64,000 bases of DNA from a virus. Positions 8,267 to 16,863 of this stretch are shown piece after piece. The stretch's first letter is position 1. The number at the start of each line of letters is the position of its first letter. The notes beneath the pieces are model-generated. The model had not been told where the DNA came from. It made no database searches and was given only the letters and a program-made list of their open reading frames with translations. The position numbers were made by a program, and so were the translations under genes. The stretch is from IMG/VR virus record IMGVR_UViG_3300042922_000850, positions 1 through 64,000 of that record; one strand, written 5' to 3'.

Positions 8267-8683
8267 TTATGCGGAAAAGATTTTCAGCATTCCATCTACT
8301 GGAGCGCCTTTTGCGTAAGCAACGAGCTTATCAGCGCTGTCCGTTGCAGATGCCCAAGGTGTTAAGATACCACCGGCCATAACTTTTAATGGAGTTATTA
8401 CTGCGGTATAAGTTCCTGTGGGGTCAAATTGATCGGTAGCTAATCTAAATGCTCCGTGTAAGAAAGGAATTTTCTTAACCGGAACACCGCTTACCTGGTC
8501 TCTGCCAGGTCTCTTGGATCCAATTGCTAAGAATGCCTTAACGGTACCATCTGCAACTACTAACTCACCGCTAGCGTTAAATGTTACCCATTGACCTTCC
8601 TCTAAAGTTGTTACAGAATCGGATAGATATTCATCACTAACTCTGTATGCGTACTCGTCAAATCTCTGTTCAGCTTTTATCAT
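8267..8683 (-). CDS. Capsid decoration or stabilising protein
   Basis: A 138-residue beta-rich protein with TLEEGQWVTFNASGELVVADG and a final small hydrophobic segment. It sits immediately upstream of the major capsid gene, and length and position match head decoration proteins of the lambda gpD type that bind the expanded capsid lattice. The ATG at 8683 follows GAAGGAGG. The assignment is from position and fold pattern; no diagnostic motif is visible. Confidence 0.6.
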   Translation of the reverse strand: MIKAEQRFDEYAYRVSDEYLSDSVTTLEEGQWVTFNASGELVVADGTVKAFLAIGSKRPGRDQVSGVPVKKIPFLHGAFRLATDQFDPTGTYTAVITPLKVMAGGILTPWASATDSADKLVAYAKGAPVDGMLKIFSA

Positions 8684-8714
8684 TCTGGGATTCCTCCTTC
8701 ATAAAAAATATAAA

Positions 8715-9782
8715 TTATTTTTTGGAACTTTCAACTACGGCTTCCTCAAGTGAATCTTCCAATGTCTTTCTATGTTCAATATTATTACTTCCTGCTAAAA
8801 AAGTCAAATCCTCAATACCGAATGCAACTTTTTCTTCTGGCTGTACATTTTGAATTGCTTGCTTAAACATAACAAAAGCATTGTGATCCATTTCTGTCAT
8901 TTCCGCAATCTTTGATTTAGAATCGGTCCTTTTTATAAGACCTTTATTTATCATCATGTCCACAACAGCTTTTGCTTCTTCGGCTTTTTCTATTGCTGAC
9001 AATTGACCATCAAGCTTTTTATTCACTTCTGCAAGCTTTAAGATATCTTCTTCCATTTCTTTTTGTTTCTTCGCAGCTATCTTCAACATATTACTAGCTT
9101 TTAGCAATAATGTTGCGTCTTCATCTGCTTTAATGGTAGATGCCGTCTTTTCTGTTGCTGGCTCTGTACTTAACGCTGCGGCTATTTTGCTTTTTAACAT
9201 TTGTCTGTATTCATTATCGTTTGCGGTACCACCCATTGCAACACCACCTTTGTTTTGATTGTTTTCAGTGGCTTTCATGATTTCTGAATTAATGTACATT
9301 GCGCCAGCTGTAGGAAGAATAGCTTTCTTTGCTTTTTCAACCGGAGCGGTTAATGCGGGCACGGAAATATGCGCCGTTTCATTCGCTACTCCATCAGGAT
9401 TTTTAGCAAATGGGATATCGTGGTCATAAACAAAAGCGTTACCCATTTTCTTTGTTACTTTATTTTTTGATAAAGTTTCATGTACTTTGCTACCGGCACG
9501 AATATCAACGTCAGTTATTTTGCGTTGTACGTTCGATAATTTTCTCTTTACAATGTCACCGACCTTTTTCTTGCCAGTCACTTTGTTTAACAACCCATTA
9601 GCTGTATCAAGAAAAATTGATCCGGATCCGCCCTTTTCATACATGATATGCCTTGCTAATTCCTCTGGGGATTTATTTGATTGAAAAACCCTGCCACCTT
9701 GTTGCAAATCGCCCAATTTCTTCACTAAATCATCAAAGCTAGATGCTTTTATTCCAGCTTCTTTAGATAGTTGTTGATGCAT
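8715..9782 (-). CDS. Scaffold-like virion protein rich in KxA motifs
   Basis: A 355-residue charged, mostly helical protein, ATG at 9782 behind GGAGGTG. It contains many copies of the virion motif: LSKEAG at the N-terminus, ATEKTAST, MLKIAAKK, DILKLAEV, KSKIAEM and EEKVAFG. The segment around residues 225-275 (KQKEMEEDILKLAEVNKKL) is a clear coiled coil. Position between protease and capsid genes, high charge and many potential cleavage sites suggest a scaffold or inner core protein that is processed during head maturation. Confidence 0.6.
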   Translation of the reverse strand: MHQQLSKEAGIKASSFDDLVKKLGDLQQGGRVFQSNKSPEELARHIMYEKGGSGSIFLDTANGLLNKVTGKKKVGDIVKRKLSNVQRKITDVDIRAGSKVHETLSKNKVTKKMGNAFVYDHDIPFAKNPDGVANETAHISVPALTAPVEKAKKAILPTAGAMYINSEIMKATENNQNKGGVAMGGTANDNEYRQMLKSKIAAALSTEPATEKTASTIKADEDATLLLKASNMLKIAAKKQKEMEEDILKLAEVNKKLDGQLSAIEKAEEAKAVVDMMINKGLIKRTDSKSKIAEMTEMDHNAFVMFKQAIQNVQPEEKVAFGIEDLTFLAGSNNIEHRKTLEDSLEEAVVESSKK

Positions 9783-9802
9783 AATAAATTAGCACCTCCT
9801 AT

Positions 9803-10447
9803 CTATTCTCCTTTTGCATCAACGAGATCACCTATGTTTAATAGGATATCGTCTGCAACTTGAAGTGGACTTCTCTCTGAAAGGAAAGCTAATTTCTCAG
9901 CTTTGTCAGCAATGAATGAAGCAACCTTTTCATCGGGAAGATAAGAAAATACATAGTCAGTTAGGCTGTAGCCTTCTGATGCTAATTTCTCTTCAGCAAC
10001 TTCATAAGCAATCTTTGTTAATTCCTCTTCGCTGTATTCGGCTGCTGTCGTAACCTTTTCTTCTAATTCTTTAGCTTCAGGGTTAACGATCTCTTCTTTT
10101 TCAGCTTTGGTTTTTGCTTCTTCCGCTTCTTCAGAGCCAGTAGCATCTCTTTCGTCCTCAACTGGTTCACCATCTGCCTTTTCAGCGTTTTGAACAGCTA
10201 AGTCCTCTTTATCTGCTTCTCTTTCCTCCTGAGTATCTTCGGCAATTTTCTCCTCGATAGTTTGCGTGTTGACTGAAGCTTTCTTTTCATAAGCTATATT
10301 TAGCTCCTGTGCGAGGATTTCCATCTCATCCGTTGAAAAAGTATCGATCATCGACTCGATAACTTCGGTATTATTGGAAGCGGTTTTCTCAGAATAAAAA
10401 TCACCACCACCGATAATATCCTCATAAAAACTATTTCTTCTCTCCAT
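9803..10447 (-). CDS. Acidic scaffold-like protein
   Basis: A 214-residue very acidic protein, ATG at 10447 behind AAAGGAG. The central part (about residues 65-135) is almost entirely E, K, A and D. Motif copies flank it: YSEKTASN, YEKKASVN, EEKIAED, TKIAYEV, EEKLASE and DEKVASF. It lies directly after the protease gene. An acidic, low-complexity, repeatedly cleavable protein next to the head protease is the usual profile of an assembly scaffold or core protein. Confidence 0.6.
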   Translation of the reverse strand: MERRNSFYEDIIGGGDFYSEKTASNNTEVIESMIDTFSTDEMEILAQELNIAYEKKASVNTQTIEEKIAEDTQEEREADKEDLAVQNAEKADGEPVEDERDATGSEEAEEAKTKAEKEEIVNPEAKELEEKVTTAAEYSEEELTKIAYEVAEEKLASEGYSLTDYVFSYLPDEKVASFIADKAEKLAFLSERSPLQVADDILLNIGDLVDAKGE

Positions 10448-10474
10448 GTTTTAAACACTCCTTTCGGCTATATT

Positions 10475-12943
10475 TTATTTTAAAGGTTCTGTTGTTGGAA
10501 CAATGGCTGCTTCATTTTTAATCGCAGGGCTCGCTCCTTGTTTAGATTTGTTAAGCAGTTTTGTTAGAACAAAACTGTCAATCAGGTTGCCAGGAAAAGA
10601 AGCCAAGAGCGATGTTCCTCTCGGATTAAATAAAACATCTCCTGCGGCATTTGCTACCATCTGCTTATTAAATTCTGCGTCCGCAATCTTTTCAATTCCT
10701 ATTTTAATGCAATCGCTCGCTGTTTTCAAGTATTCTGCTAAATCTTCTTCTAATAAAGAGTGTTTATATAAAATATCATTAGCTACATCTTGTTTTTGCA
10801 TTGCCGTAAGAATACATGCTTGCTTAATTGCCCCGAGTTGATTTTCGGAGTAATGCTTCAACATCACAGAATCGATATCGCTATCTTTAAACATGTCACC
10901 ATTATATAATGAACTTTTGCCATTATCAAATAAAGCTGTTTTTTCTTGCTCATTCTCGTTCAAATTTGATGCGAACTTCTTATATAAGAAGTTATCCAGT
11001 GTATCAAGTCCACCTATATTTTTAGCTTTTAATTTACTCAGACCTTTCGCAACGGTTGGAGCGAAAGCTAATTGCAAAATAGCTGTACTCCCAGGGTTCT
11101 CTGCTGCAAAACGGTTAACTGTATTGACTCTTTCTCCATTATTTATTCTGGCTCTCTGAATTCCAGAATAAGCATATGCAGCCGGTATACCAATTAGTAT
11201 AGCTTTCCCACTACCCCAAGGTTTTTTTGATGCTGTTTTATATATATCGTTTCCATATATATCGCCAGCAAATTTACTAATCCCACTCTGCAGTTCGCCA
11301 TTCAAATAACTTGCAACCCTTTCATCCTGATATGTTGAGTACATCAGACCAGATAATATATAAGGCACTGTCGAAGCTACTTTGCTGATTGGTAGTTTAG
11401 ATTCGCTTCCTAATAATTTTACAGGAGCAAAATGGCTCATATTCCTCGGATTTAAAGTTGGTCCATTTTTAATCATCTTTTCCAATCTTGGGATTAAGTG
11501 ATTCCTATGCATGCTTCTTTCCGCCATTAAAGACTTAACGATATGGCTCATAATATCCATCTGCATCATATCATCATTCAGTGACGGTGCATTCTTCTTA
11601 ATTAAGACAATAGTGGATTTCATTTTTTGTAAAGAGTTTTCCGTATCCGGATTTAAAGCGGCTAAAATCTTGGTTTGGTTTGGTCCAAAACTCTCCAGTA
11701 TTGTTCTGAATAATGTCGGAAGATTCATATGCTCTTCCATAGAATTTCCGTTAATTATCTGGTCCATCTCTTCAGATAAACCACAGTTTTCAACCGACGG
11801 AATATTAAATTGTCTTAGGTCTGGTGTGACATCCCCCATTAAAGCACTCGAAATATCATGCAATTCAAGTGGAGTTAATTCGATACCTGCAAAGTTTAAG
11901 ACTTTGATAAATTGATCAAAGGCAGCTTCTAAAGGCATCGCTCTTTGTTCTGCCAGATATTTTATTTTCTTTGCAATTTCAAAACACTTTTCACGATCCC
12001 AGAAATTTTCGCCAAGAAGCTTCAAGGTTTCAGCCATAGCATCTGCATTTTCTTGTCTTTCTTGAATATATTCGCCTTTTGCAATATTTAAAATTTTACC
12101 TTGCAAATCTTTTTTTATCTCAGCAATTTTTTGAACGTATGCTTTTTTATCCATGGTTTTATACATATTCATATCAAGGTCAATTGTATCTACTGCGCTA
12201 GCTATTTTTTGGCCATGATGCTCCTCACTTGTTTCTTCTGTGAAAATGCTGCTAACAGATTCTTGAAAACTCGCAACTTTCTCTAACGATGTTTCCCCTT
12301 CTTCAAAAGCAACCTTACCATCAACAATCATAAGACCGATAACTTTAGCTGCTCTTTCTGCGCCGTTTAAAACAGCGGAGATATCGTGAAATTTTGGACC
12401 AATATTAATTTCATAGACCTTTCTTCCGTCGTCTAGAATTTTACCTCTTTGAAGTTTAATATGGTCACAGTATTCGTATTTTGTTTTTGCTTTATTCCCA
12501 CAAATAGAACAAACAGAGTGAGAAATTCTGCACCCCATAGAAACATCTGTCATGAACCCCTTTTCAAATCCGCGGACGATGGTTGGAGCGATTTTTCTAT
12601 CAATCCTAAGCAAAAGGTCTACGCCTTTCATTTTATCGTTCCATTCGGCAGTTAGCACATCGCCAATTGCATTTTTAATGTCTTTGTTTTCATGGTTCTT
12701 AAACGTGTGAGCTGTTAAAAACGTCATGTAAGAAGTTTTTAACTCGGCTTCTGGAAAGAAGTCAAAGTTTTTATTACACCCCCAAAATTCACCAGCGCTT
12801 ACGCCCCTAACCTTCATATAGAAAAAGTCGGGGTCATACACTACTCCGTTAGGAAGTTTGAGTGAAGCTGTTTTTAGCAAATCTCCGTCTAAAATTTCTA
12901 CCGCATCACGTCTTATTGTAAATGTCGTCATTTTATTAAACAT
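10475..12943 (-). CDS. Head maturation protease with long C-terminal extension
   Basis: An 822-residue protein. Residues about 35-210 match the prohead protease pattern known in several large phages: a histidine in KNHENKD (H84), a serine in DVSMGCR (S135), then CSICGN and YCDH, a C-x2-C...C-x-H metal-binding set (C145, C148, C159, H161). The remaining 600 residues are helical and contain SLEKVASFQ, ISKVASTV, DIYKTASK, YKKFASN and QEKTALF, the same motif as in other virion proteins, so the protein is probably cut by itself. LLKTASLK at residues 22-29 would remove a short propeptide. It is the first gene of the head operon. Confidence 0.75.
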   Translation of the reverse strand: MFNKMTTFTIRRDAVEILDGDLLKTASLKLPNGVVYDPDFFYMKVRGVSAGEFWGCNKNFDFFPEAELKTSYMTFLTAHTFKNHENKDIKNAIGDVLTAEWNDKMKGVDLLLRIDRKIAPTIVRGFEKGFMTDVSMGCRISHSVCSICGNKAKTKYEYCDHIKLQRGKILDDGRKVYEINIGPKFHDISAVLNGAERAAKVIGLMIVDGKVAFEEGETSLEKVASFQESVSSIFTEETSEEHHGQKIASAVDTIDLDMNMYKTMDKKAYVQKIAEIKKDLQGKILNIAKGEYIQERQENADAMAETLKLLGENFWDREKCFEIAKKIKYLAEQRAMPLEAAFDQFIKVLNFAGIELTPLELHDISSALMGDVTPDLRQFNIPSVENCGLSEEMDQIINGNSMEEHMNLPTLFRTILESFGPNQTKILAALNPDTENSLQKMKSTIVLIKKNAPSLNDDMMQMDIMSHIVKSLMAERSMHRNHLIPRLEKMIKNGPTLNPRNMSHFAPVKLLGSESKLPISKVASTVPYILSGLMYSTYQDERVASYLNGELQSGISKFAGDIYGNDIYKTASKKPWGSGKAILIGIPAAYAYSGIQRARINNGERVNTVNRFAAENPGSTAILQLAFAPTVAKGLSKLKAKNIGGLDTLDNFLYKKFASNLNENEQEKTALFDNGKSSLYNGDMFKDSDIDSVMLKHYSENQLGAIKQACILTAMQKQDVANDILYKHSLLEEDLAEYLKTASDCIKIGIEKIADAEFNKQMVANAAGDVLFNPRGTSLLASFPGNLIDSFVLTKLLNKSKQGASPAIKNEAAIVPTTEPLK

Positions 12944-13042
12944 TGATCGGGTTATCTCCTTTCAATTATTTTATTATCTAAGTATATCATACTTCCTATA
13001 TTATATTAAAATTCCGATGATATTTCCAGATTTTATTTTATA

Positions 13043-13528
13043 TGGACTTGTGATTTTATTATACTGACTTATAAAATTTTCGTGTCCAAAGATGGATTCA
13101 TTGGTAATCAAGGTGAATTGATTTTGCATGGACATGTAATTTTATTGTAAAAATTTGGATGTCCATGATATTTCGTTGATACATAAGGGTTTTATTAATT
13201 GTGGACATGAAATCATGGACATCTAGAAAACAACCCCCCCCCCTCTTTGAAAAAATTTTAATGGTTATTATGCTCTTCGCTTATTTTTGAAAAAAAATTT
13301 TTTCTCAAGGGATATATCTTTAAAGTAGATGTCCATTAATTTGGTTTTACCATAGCTACTATCATTATTATTATTTATATATATAATATAATAACTGAAT
13401 ATCAAGGGGATGGGCGAAATAGTCATTGTCAAATTATGTATTGACATAGCAAAATAATGGACTTTGACATGGACTTTGATGTGGACTTTGACATATTAAA
13501 ATGGACATATAGGGTGAAAAATGGACAT
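13043..13528. repeat. Dispersed TGGACWT repeats
   Basis: Copies start at 13043 (+, TGGACTT), 13083 (-, TGGACA core), 13129 (+), 13159 (-), 13202 (+), 13216 (+), 13329 (-), 13458, 13470 and 13482 (+, TGGACTT), 13502 and 13522 (+). Most read TGGACAT. The last two lie 20 bases apart, just upstream of the first rightward gene. Confidence 0.85.
13458..13493 (+). repeat. Three 12-bp iterons
   Basis: TGGACTTTGACA, TGGACTTTGATG and TGGACTTTGACA in exact head-to-tail order. A 12-bp period puts the units slightly more than one helical turn apart, as expected for cooperative protein binding. Confidence 0.85.
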
Positions 13529-13559
13529 ATAAATAAAAAACATTCATTGTACTAGAATA

Positions 13560-13576
13560 GTATAAGGAATATGATA
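13560..13576 (+). promoter_or_regulatory. GTATAAG-type promoter motif, divergent copy
   Basis: GTATAAGGAATATGATA, 35 bases before the ATG at 13611. It matches the first half of the element found in eight other plus-strand leaders but departs in the AATAAAA half. A TATAAT box is also present at 13575. Confidence 0.45.
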
Positions 13577-13610
13577 TAATAAAAACACACTATTAAAGGA
13601 GGTTTTTTAA

Positions 13611-14606
13611 ATGACAAATTTTGAAGACTTAGGAAGTGACACTAAATCTAATGAGAAAATGTTAGAACGCTATAAACAAAAAATAATGGAAAGCATGGGT
13701 GTTCCGGCAGAGATGTTATTAAACCACGCCGACCACGCACAAAACGCAGATAATGGTAGCATTGTAAAACAAACCACTCCCGGAGGCGGCTTATACGCAG
13801 GGGCAGACTTTGGGTTATCCGGTGGTGACCAATCTATCCTATCCAGAAATATCATCCATGCAGACAATATGTTTCCCGTTTACAGTCCAACTGATCTTTC
13901 TGAAGTTGCGGCTACCGCTGAATTAAAAAAGATATTCGAAGAAGTTCCTGACCACATGGATAAATATAATAAAGATACTTCTGAAGCAGACGAGAAACTA
14001 AAAAATATCAGTAATCTTAATGCAGACGTTCAAAAACCTGCAGGTCACCTTGGAAAGCTTGGGGAGAAGGATATTATTAAAAAAGGAAATCTGGTTATCC
14101 ATAAAAGAAATAATTCTAGCTACAGAAAATTGTGGGCCTATTTCTTAGACAGCGAAGGTGATGAATATTTTAAGACCATGGGCTATACAAAAGAAGATAT
14201 CATAAGAATTGGCTATAAAAAATTCATAGACGCTCATGATTGGATGACGATTGAGGATATAAAGAAATGGAAAACCGATGCAGTGCATATTATACCTTGT
14301 GTGCATTGTGGCGATGAGTTTGTAACCTACGAACTTGATATGGGTTTATGCGACGAGTGTAAAAAATTCTATGACATGGAAAGATTTGCGCTTACTTGCC
14401 AATTAAACGAATTACAGGAACCGGGTATATCCTTTGCGATTATTACAGGATTTGTTTACGATAATCTTTTTAGAGAGACTTTTCTCCATACAAATATAAA
14501 GGACGATGGTGGCGTTAAATATCTATATAAAAATGACAGAGGCGATATTCGTCCAGATGACTTTGACGGAGATACTATGGGTTTAGTACCGTTGCATAAA
14601 AAATAA
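13611..14606 (+). CDS. Unknown zinc-ribbon protein ending in a DFDGDTM motif
   Basis: A 331-residue protein, first gene of the rightward operon, with a strong AAAGGAGG ribosome site. The N-terminal 110 residues look low in structure (glycine- and asparagine-rich). The middle has CVHCGDEF and CDECKKF about 20 residues apart, a zinc ribbon. The final residues are RPDDFDGDTMGLVPLHKK. The heptapeptide DFDGDTM is identical to the catalytic aspartate motif in the phage RNA polymerase of this window, and the DNA is nearly identical over 22 bases. No family is recognised; a role in early gene control or replication is suggested only by position beside the repeat region. Confidence 0.7.
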   Translation: MTNFEDLGSDTKSNEKMLERYKQKIMESMGVPAEMLLNHADHAQNADNGSIVKQTTPGGGLYAGADFGLSGGDQSILSRNIIHADNMFPVYSPTDLSEVAATAELKKIFEEVPDHMDKYNKDTSEADEKLKNISNLNADVQKPAGHLGKLGEKDIIKKGNLVIHKRNNSSYRKLWAYFLDSEGDEYFKTMGYTKEDIIRIGYKKFIDAHDWMTIEDIKKWKTDAVHIIPCVHCGDEFVTYELDMGLCDECKKFYDMERFALTCQLNELQEPGISFAIITGFVYDNLFRETFLHTNIKDDGGVKYLYKNDRGDIRPDDFDGDTMGLVPLHKK

Positions 14607-14644
14607 GGTCACTACAGTACATTTTAAGGAAAAATAAAAATATT

Positions 14645-14660
14645 GTATAAGTAATAAAAC
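14645..14660 (+). promoter_or_regulatory. GTATAAG-type promoter motif
   Basis: GTATAAGTAATAAAAC, 66 bases before the next gene start. One of nine copies of a conserved element in plus-strand leaders. It is followed 10 bases later by a strong hairpin. Confidence 0.6.
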
Positions 14661-14670
14661 AAGAAATTGT

Positions 14671-14698
14671 AATAGCGGCATAAATTTATGCCGCTATT
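14671..14698 (+). terminator. Leader hairpin or attenuator
   Basis: Perfect palindrome AATAGCGGCATAAA and its complement, followed by ATTTTG. It lies after the promoter-like motif and before the gene at 14726, so it may terminate readthrough from upstream, attenuate the new transcript, or protect its 5' end. Confidence 0.65.
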
Positions 14699-14725
14699 AT
14701 TTTGAAGAAAGGAGGTTTAAAAGCT

Positions 14726-15367
14726 ATGAGAACGATTTATGGTTTAAAAATGTTTACCTTGGAAGATATCACTGGTAAAACAGGAGGTAGGCCATCAGTA
14801 TGTAATCTATTAAAGGAGGACCCATCTATATTAGACCGGTTTGAAGATGGTGAAAAAATGGTTGTCGACACAGGGTTACATCAAAATTTTACAGTTTACA
14901 ATATGGCAAAATGTTTAAAGTTTGTTTTTGTGTCAATTGATTTATTTGAAGAAAAGCTTATACTAGATAATTTTACTTCTAACATAAGCGATGTATTAAA
15001 GATGCTTACTACCGTAAGCCGTACGGAGAAAGTTGAGCGGATAATAAATAAGCATATTGATAGTTATGAAAAATATTCAAACAAGTATTCCGGAGAGGCC
15101 TTACTTAAAGAGCCTTGTTTTATGTTCGTCTTTGACAACGACACAAACAAATTAGTTGACGTTTATACGGCAATACCAGGGGAAGTAATCTATTGTCTAT
15201 CAAAGCCCATTGAATACGAATGTAGTGTGTGCGGAAAAATAGAGCAGACAGAGAATACTTCATTCAATAATTTTTTACCAAAAATGTATTATAAGTCATC
15301 CGAAAAAGAAATTGATTATCGGTGTGAAGACCACAAAGAACATGATTATTCTCACGTAGGAGAATAA
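14726..15367 (+). CDS. Unknown protein with C-terminal zinc ribbon, 213 residues
   Basis: Start chosen at the ATG at 14726 (MRTIYGLKMFTLEDITG), ten bases after AAAGGAGG. The first 150 residues are an alpha/beta domain without a known motif. The C-terminal part has CSVCGKIEQ, then CEDH about 40 residues later, a likely CxxC...CxxH zinc site. It is a single-gene unit with its own promoter-like motif and leader hairpin. No family is recognised. Confidence 0.6.
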   Translation: MRTIYGLKMFTLEDITGKTGGRPSVCNLLKEDPSILDRFEDGEKMVVDTGLHQNFTVYNMAKCLKFVFVSIDLFEEKLILDNFTSNISDVLKMLTTVSRTEKVERIINKHIDSYEKYSNKYSGEALLKEPCFMFVFDNDTNKLVDVYTAIPGEVIYCLSKPIEYECSVCGKIEQTENTSFNNFLPKMYYKSSEKEIDYRCEDHKEHDYSHVGE

Positions 15368-15400
15368 ATCCATTTCCTATCAATTTTTAGAAAAAACCCC

Positions 15401-15429
15401 TTGTCAAGATAAAAAAAGATTGATAAAAT
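15401..15429 (+). promoter_or_regulatory. SigA-type promoter upstream of the HU gene
   Basis: TTGTCA, 17-base spacer, TAAAAT. The conserved GTATAAG motif begins eight bases after the -10 box, so the HU gene appears to have two overlapping start signals. Confidence 0.5.
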
Positions 15430-15436
15430 AAGTGTG

Positions 15437-15452
15437 GTATAAGAAATAAAAC
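15437..15452 (+). promoter_or_regulatory. GTATAAG-type promoter motif
   Basis: GTATAAGAAATAAAAC, 58 bases before the start of the HU gene. A perfect match to the shared element except for the last base. Confidence 0.65.
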
Positions 15453-15509
15453 AGCGGGAGAAACCTTTCCGTTGATAATAAATTATTTTAATTCAAGGAG
15501 GCCAACAAT

Positions 15510-15854
15510 ATGGCGAATTTCACACACTCAGAACTTAAAGACTGGGTAGCAGACAATTATGTATTAGAGACAAAGAAAGAGAATGGGCAAGAAGTAGAAG
15601 TAAAGTTAACAAAGAAGCAGGCTGATGATTTATTGAAATTAATTTTCGGCAAAGTAACTGCAGAAGTAACAAAGGGTAATGATGTAAAAATGCTGGGCAT
15701 TGGAACAGCAAAGAGAAATAAGAGAGAAGCTAAAATGGGCAGAAATCCTATAACAAAAGAGACACTTCCGATCCCTGCACATTATGCTTTAAAATTGGAT
15801 GCTGAGAAATCAGTAAAAGATTCTTTAAAAGCTCTTCCAATCGAAGCTGAGTAA
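15510..15854 (+). CDS. HU/IHF-family DNA-binding protein
   Basis: A 114-residue protein of the bacterial DNABII family. The family hallmark is GRNPITKETLPIPA (about residues 76-89), corresponding to the GRNPxTGE beta arm that inserts in the DNA minor groove. The N-terminal helical pair (HSELKDWVADNYVLE, then TKKQADDLLKLIFGKV) and GNDVKMLGIGTAKRNKR match the body. A roughly 10-residue insertion near residue 25 makes it longer than the usual 90 residues. HU-like proteins bend and compact DNA and help replication and recombination. It has a strong AAGGAGG site and its own promoter signals, so it is probably expressed abundantly. Confidence 0.9.
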   Translation: MANFTHSELKDWVADNYVLETKKENGQEVEVKLTKKQADDLLKLIFGKVTAEVTKGNDVKMLGIGTAKRNKREAKMGRNPITKETLPIPAHYALKLDAEKSVKDSLKALPIEAE

Positions 15855-15868
15855 CAAATTGGTTATAA

Positions 15869-15904
15869 CAAAGTAAACAGAGTATATGCAAAGTAAACAG
15901 AGTA
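15869..15904 (+). repeat. 16-bp direct repeat before the ssDNA-binding gene
   Basis: CAAAGTAAACAGAGTA occurs at 15869-15884 and 15889-15904, ending just before the ribosome site GAAGGGGG. It may be an operator or translational control site, or a simple duplication. Confidence 0.8.
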
Positions 15905-15927
15905 AAAAAAGAAGGGGGCCAATTAAA

Positions 15928-16785
15928 ATGGCAGCAGAAAAAGAAGAAAAGAAAGATTTACCAGTAGGTAACGCAACATTTAGTTTTGACGCATTTAGTG
16001 AATTCGCAACAGAAAGTGGTGTTACCGGTCTAGAAGTATTAGACAACACCGACCTTAAACTTCCTAAGTTTAAAATTGTTCAGATGACCTCTGAAGAATT
16101 TACCAAGGATAACATTACTCCTGGTAAATTCTATAACACAGTAACAAAGGAAAGCTTTGATACATTAGAGTGCATTTTACTTGCTGTAGGCAAAAGCAGA
16201 GTTATGTGGCCGGCACAGTTTAAGCGTGGAGATAAACCGTTGTGCAGATCTTTTGATGGCAAAGAAAAAACTGAAGGCTGTGGCGATGGGGTTTGCTCAT
16301 CATGTCAGTACTCACAATGGCCAAAGGATGATAGCAAGGGTAAAGACAACAAACCGCCGTGCACAATGGGTTATGTATGGCTTGCGATGGATAGTGAGAA
16401 CCATCCATTCCGTTTGTCAGCACAAGGATCTTCTGTTTCTCCTACCAAGGATTTCTTAAACGCAATCGCGCCGAAACTCCGCAGAGGTAAAAAACAACTT
16501 GGTATCTTTATATTTAAGATGGCTCTTACCACTGAAAAGTTAAGTAATGATAAAGGAACCTATTATGTTCTGAAGTATAATGAACCAATCGGAACAATTG
16601 ATCCTGCTGATTACAAGACCGTGGAGGAAATGAGTGATAGCCTTCGTGCAATCTTCCTTCAGGCTATCGACAAAGATACTGCAACAATGGATGCAGCAGA
16701 TTATGGCGACGGAGATGCTGCATCAGATGGCGCTGCACCGGATGCCGCAGTAGACGGCAAACCAGGCAACAGCGTTTTGTTCTAA
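15928..16785 (+). CDS. Putative zinc-containing single-stranded DNA-binding protein
   Basis: A 285-residue protein; the ATG at 15928 (MAAEKEEKKDLPVG) follows GAAGGGGG. It has a cysteine cluster (CRSFDGK, GCGDGVCSSCQYS, then PPCTMGY) in the middle of a beta-rich domain, and an acidic, low-complexity tail ending DGKPGNSVLF. An acidic tail closing in a hydrophobic residue is characteristic of phage and bacterial SSB proteins, which use it to recruit replication partners. The cysteine arrangement resembles a phage family often annotated as ssDNA-binding. It lies between HU and thymidylate kinase in the replication cluster. Confidence 0.6.
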   Translation: MAAEKEEKKDLPVGNATFSFDAFSEFATESGVTGLEVLDNTDLKLPKFKIVQMTSEEFTKDNITPGKFYNTVTKESFDTLECILLAVGKSRVMWPAQFKRGDKPLCRSFDGKEKTEGCGDGVCSSCQYSQWPKDDSKGKDNKPPCTMGYVWLAMDSENHPFRLSAQGSSVSPTKDFLNAIAPKLRRGKKQLGIFIFKMALTTEKLSNDKGTYYVLKYNEPIGTIDPADYKTVEEMSDSLRAIFLQAIDKDTATMDAADYGDGDAASDGAAPDAAVDGKPGNSVLF

Positions 16786-16794
16786 TATATTTCC

Positions 16795-16834
16795 TTAATT
16801 ATATCTATGGCCACGTGGCCATAGATATAATTAA
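16795..16834 (+). terminator. Perfect 40-bp palindrome after the ssDNA-binding gene
   Basis: TTAATTATATCTATGGCCAC joined directly to its complement. In RNA it makes a 20-bp hairpin just before the thymidylate kinase gene. The T run afterwards is weak, so partial termination or RNA processing is likely. Confidence 0.7.
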
Positions 16835-16863
16835 TTAAAATTGTTTCGGAGGTGCATAATCAT

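Larger units (their letters stand above)
12944..13610. promoter_or_regulatory. Gene-free divergent control region, candidate replication origin
   Basis: 667 bases without a credible gene between the leftward head operon and the rightward replication operon. It contains about twelve TGGACWT heptamers in both orientations (13043-13528), a triplet of 12-bp direct repeats, a C10 tract (13234-13243) and an AT-rich segment ending in ATATATAATATAATA (about 13364-13393). Repeats plus an AT-rich unwinding-like stretch beside replication genes are the usual make-up of an iteron origin; a regulator-binding control region is the alternative. Confidence 0.55.
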
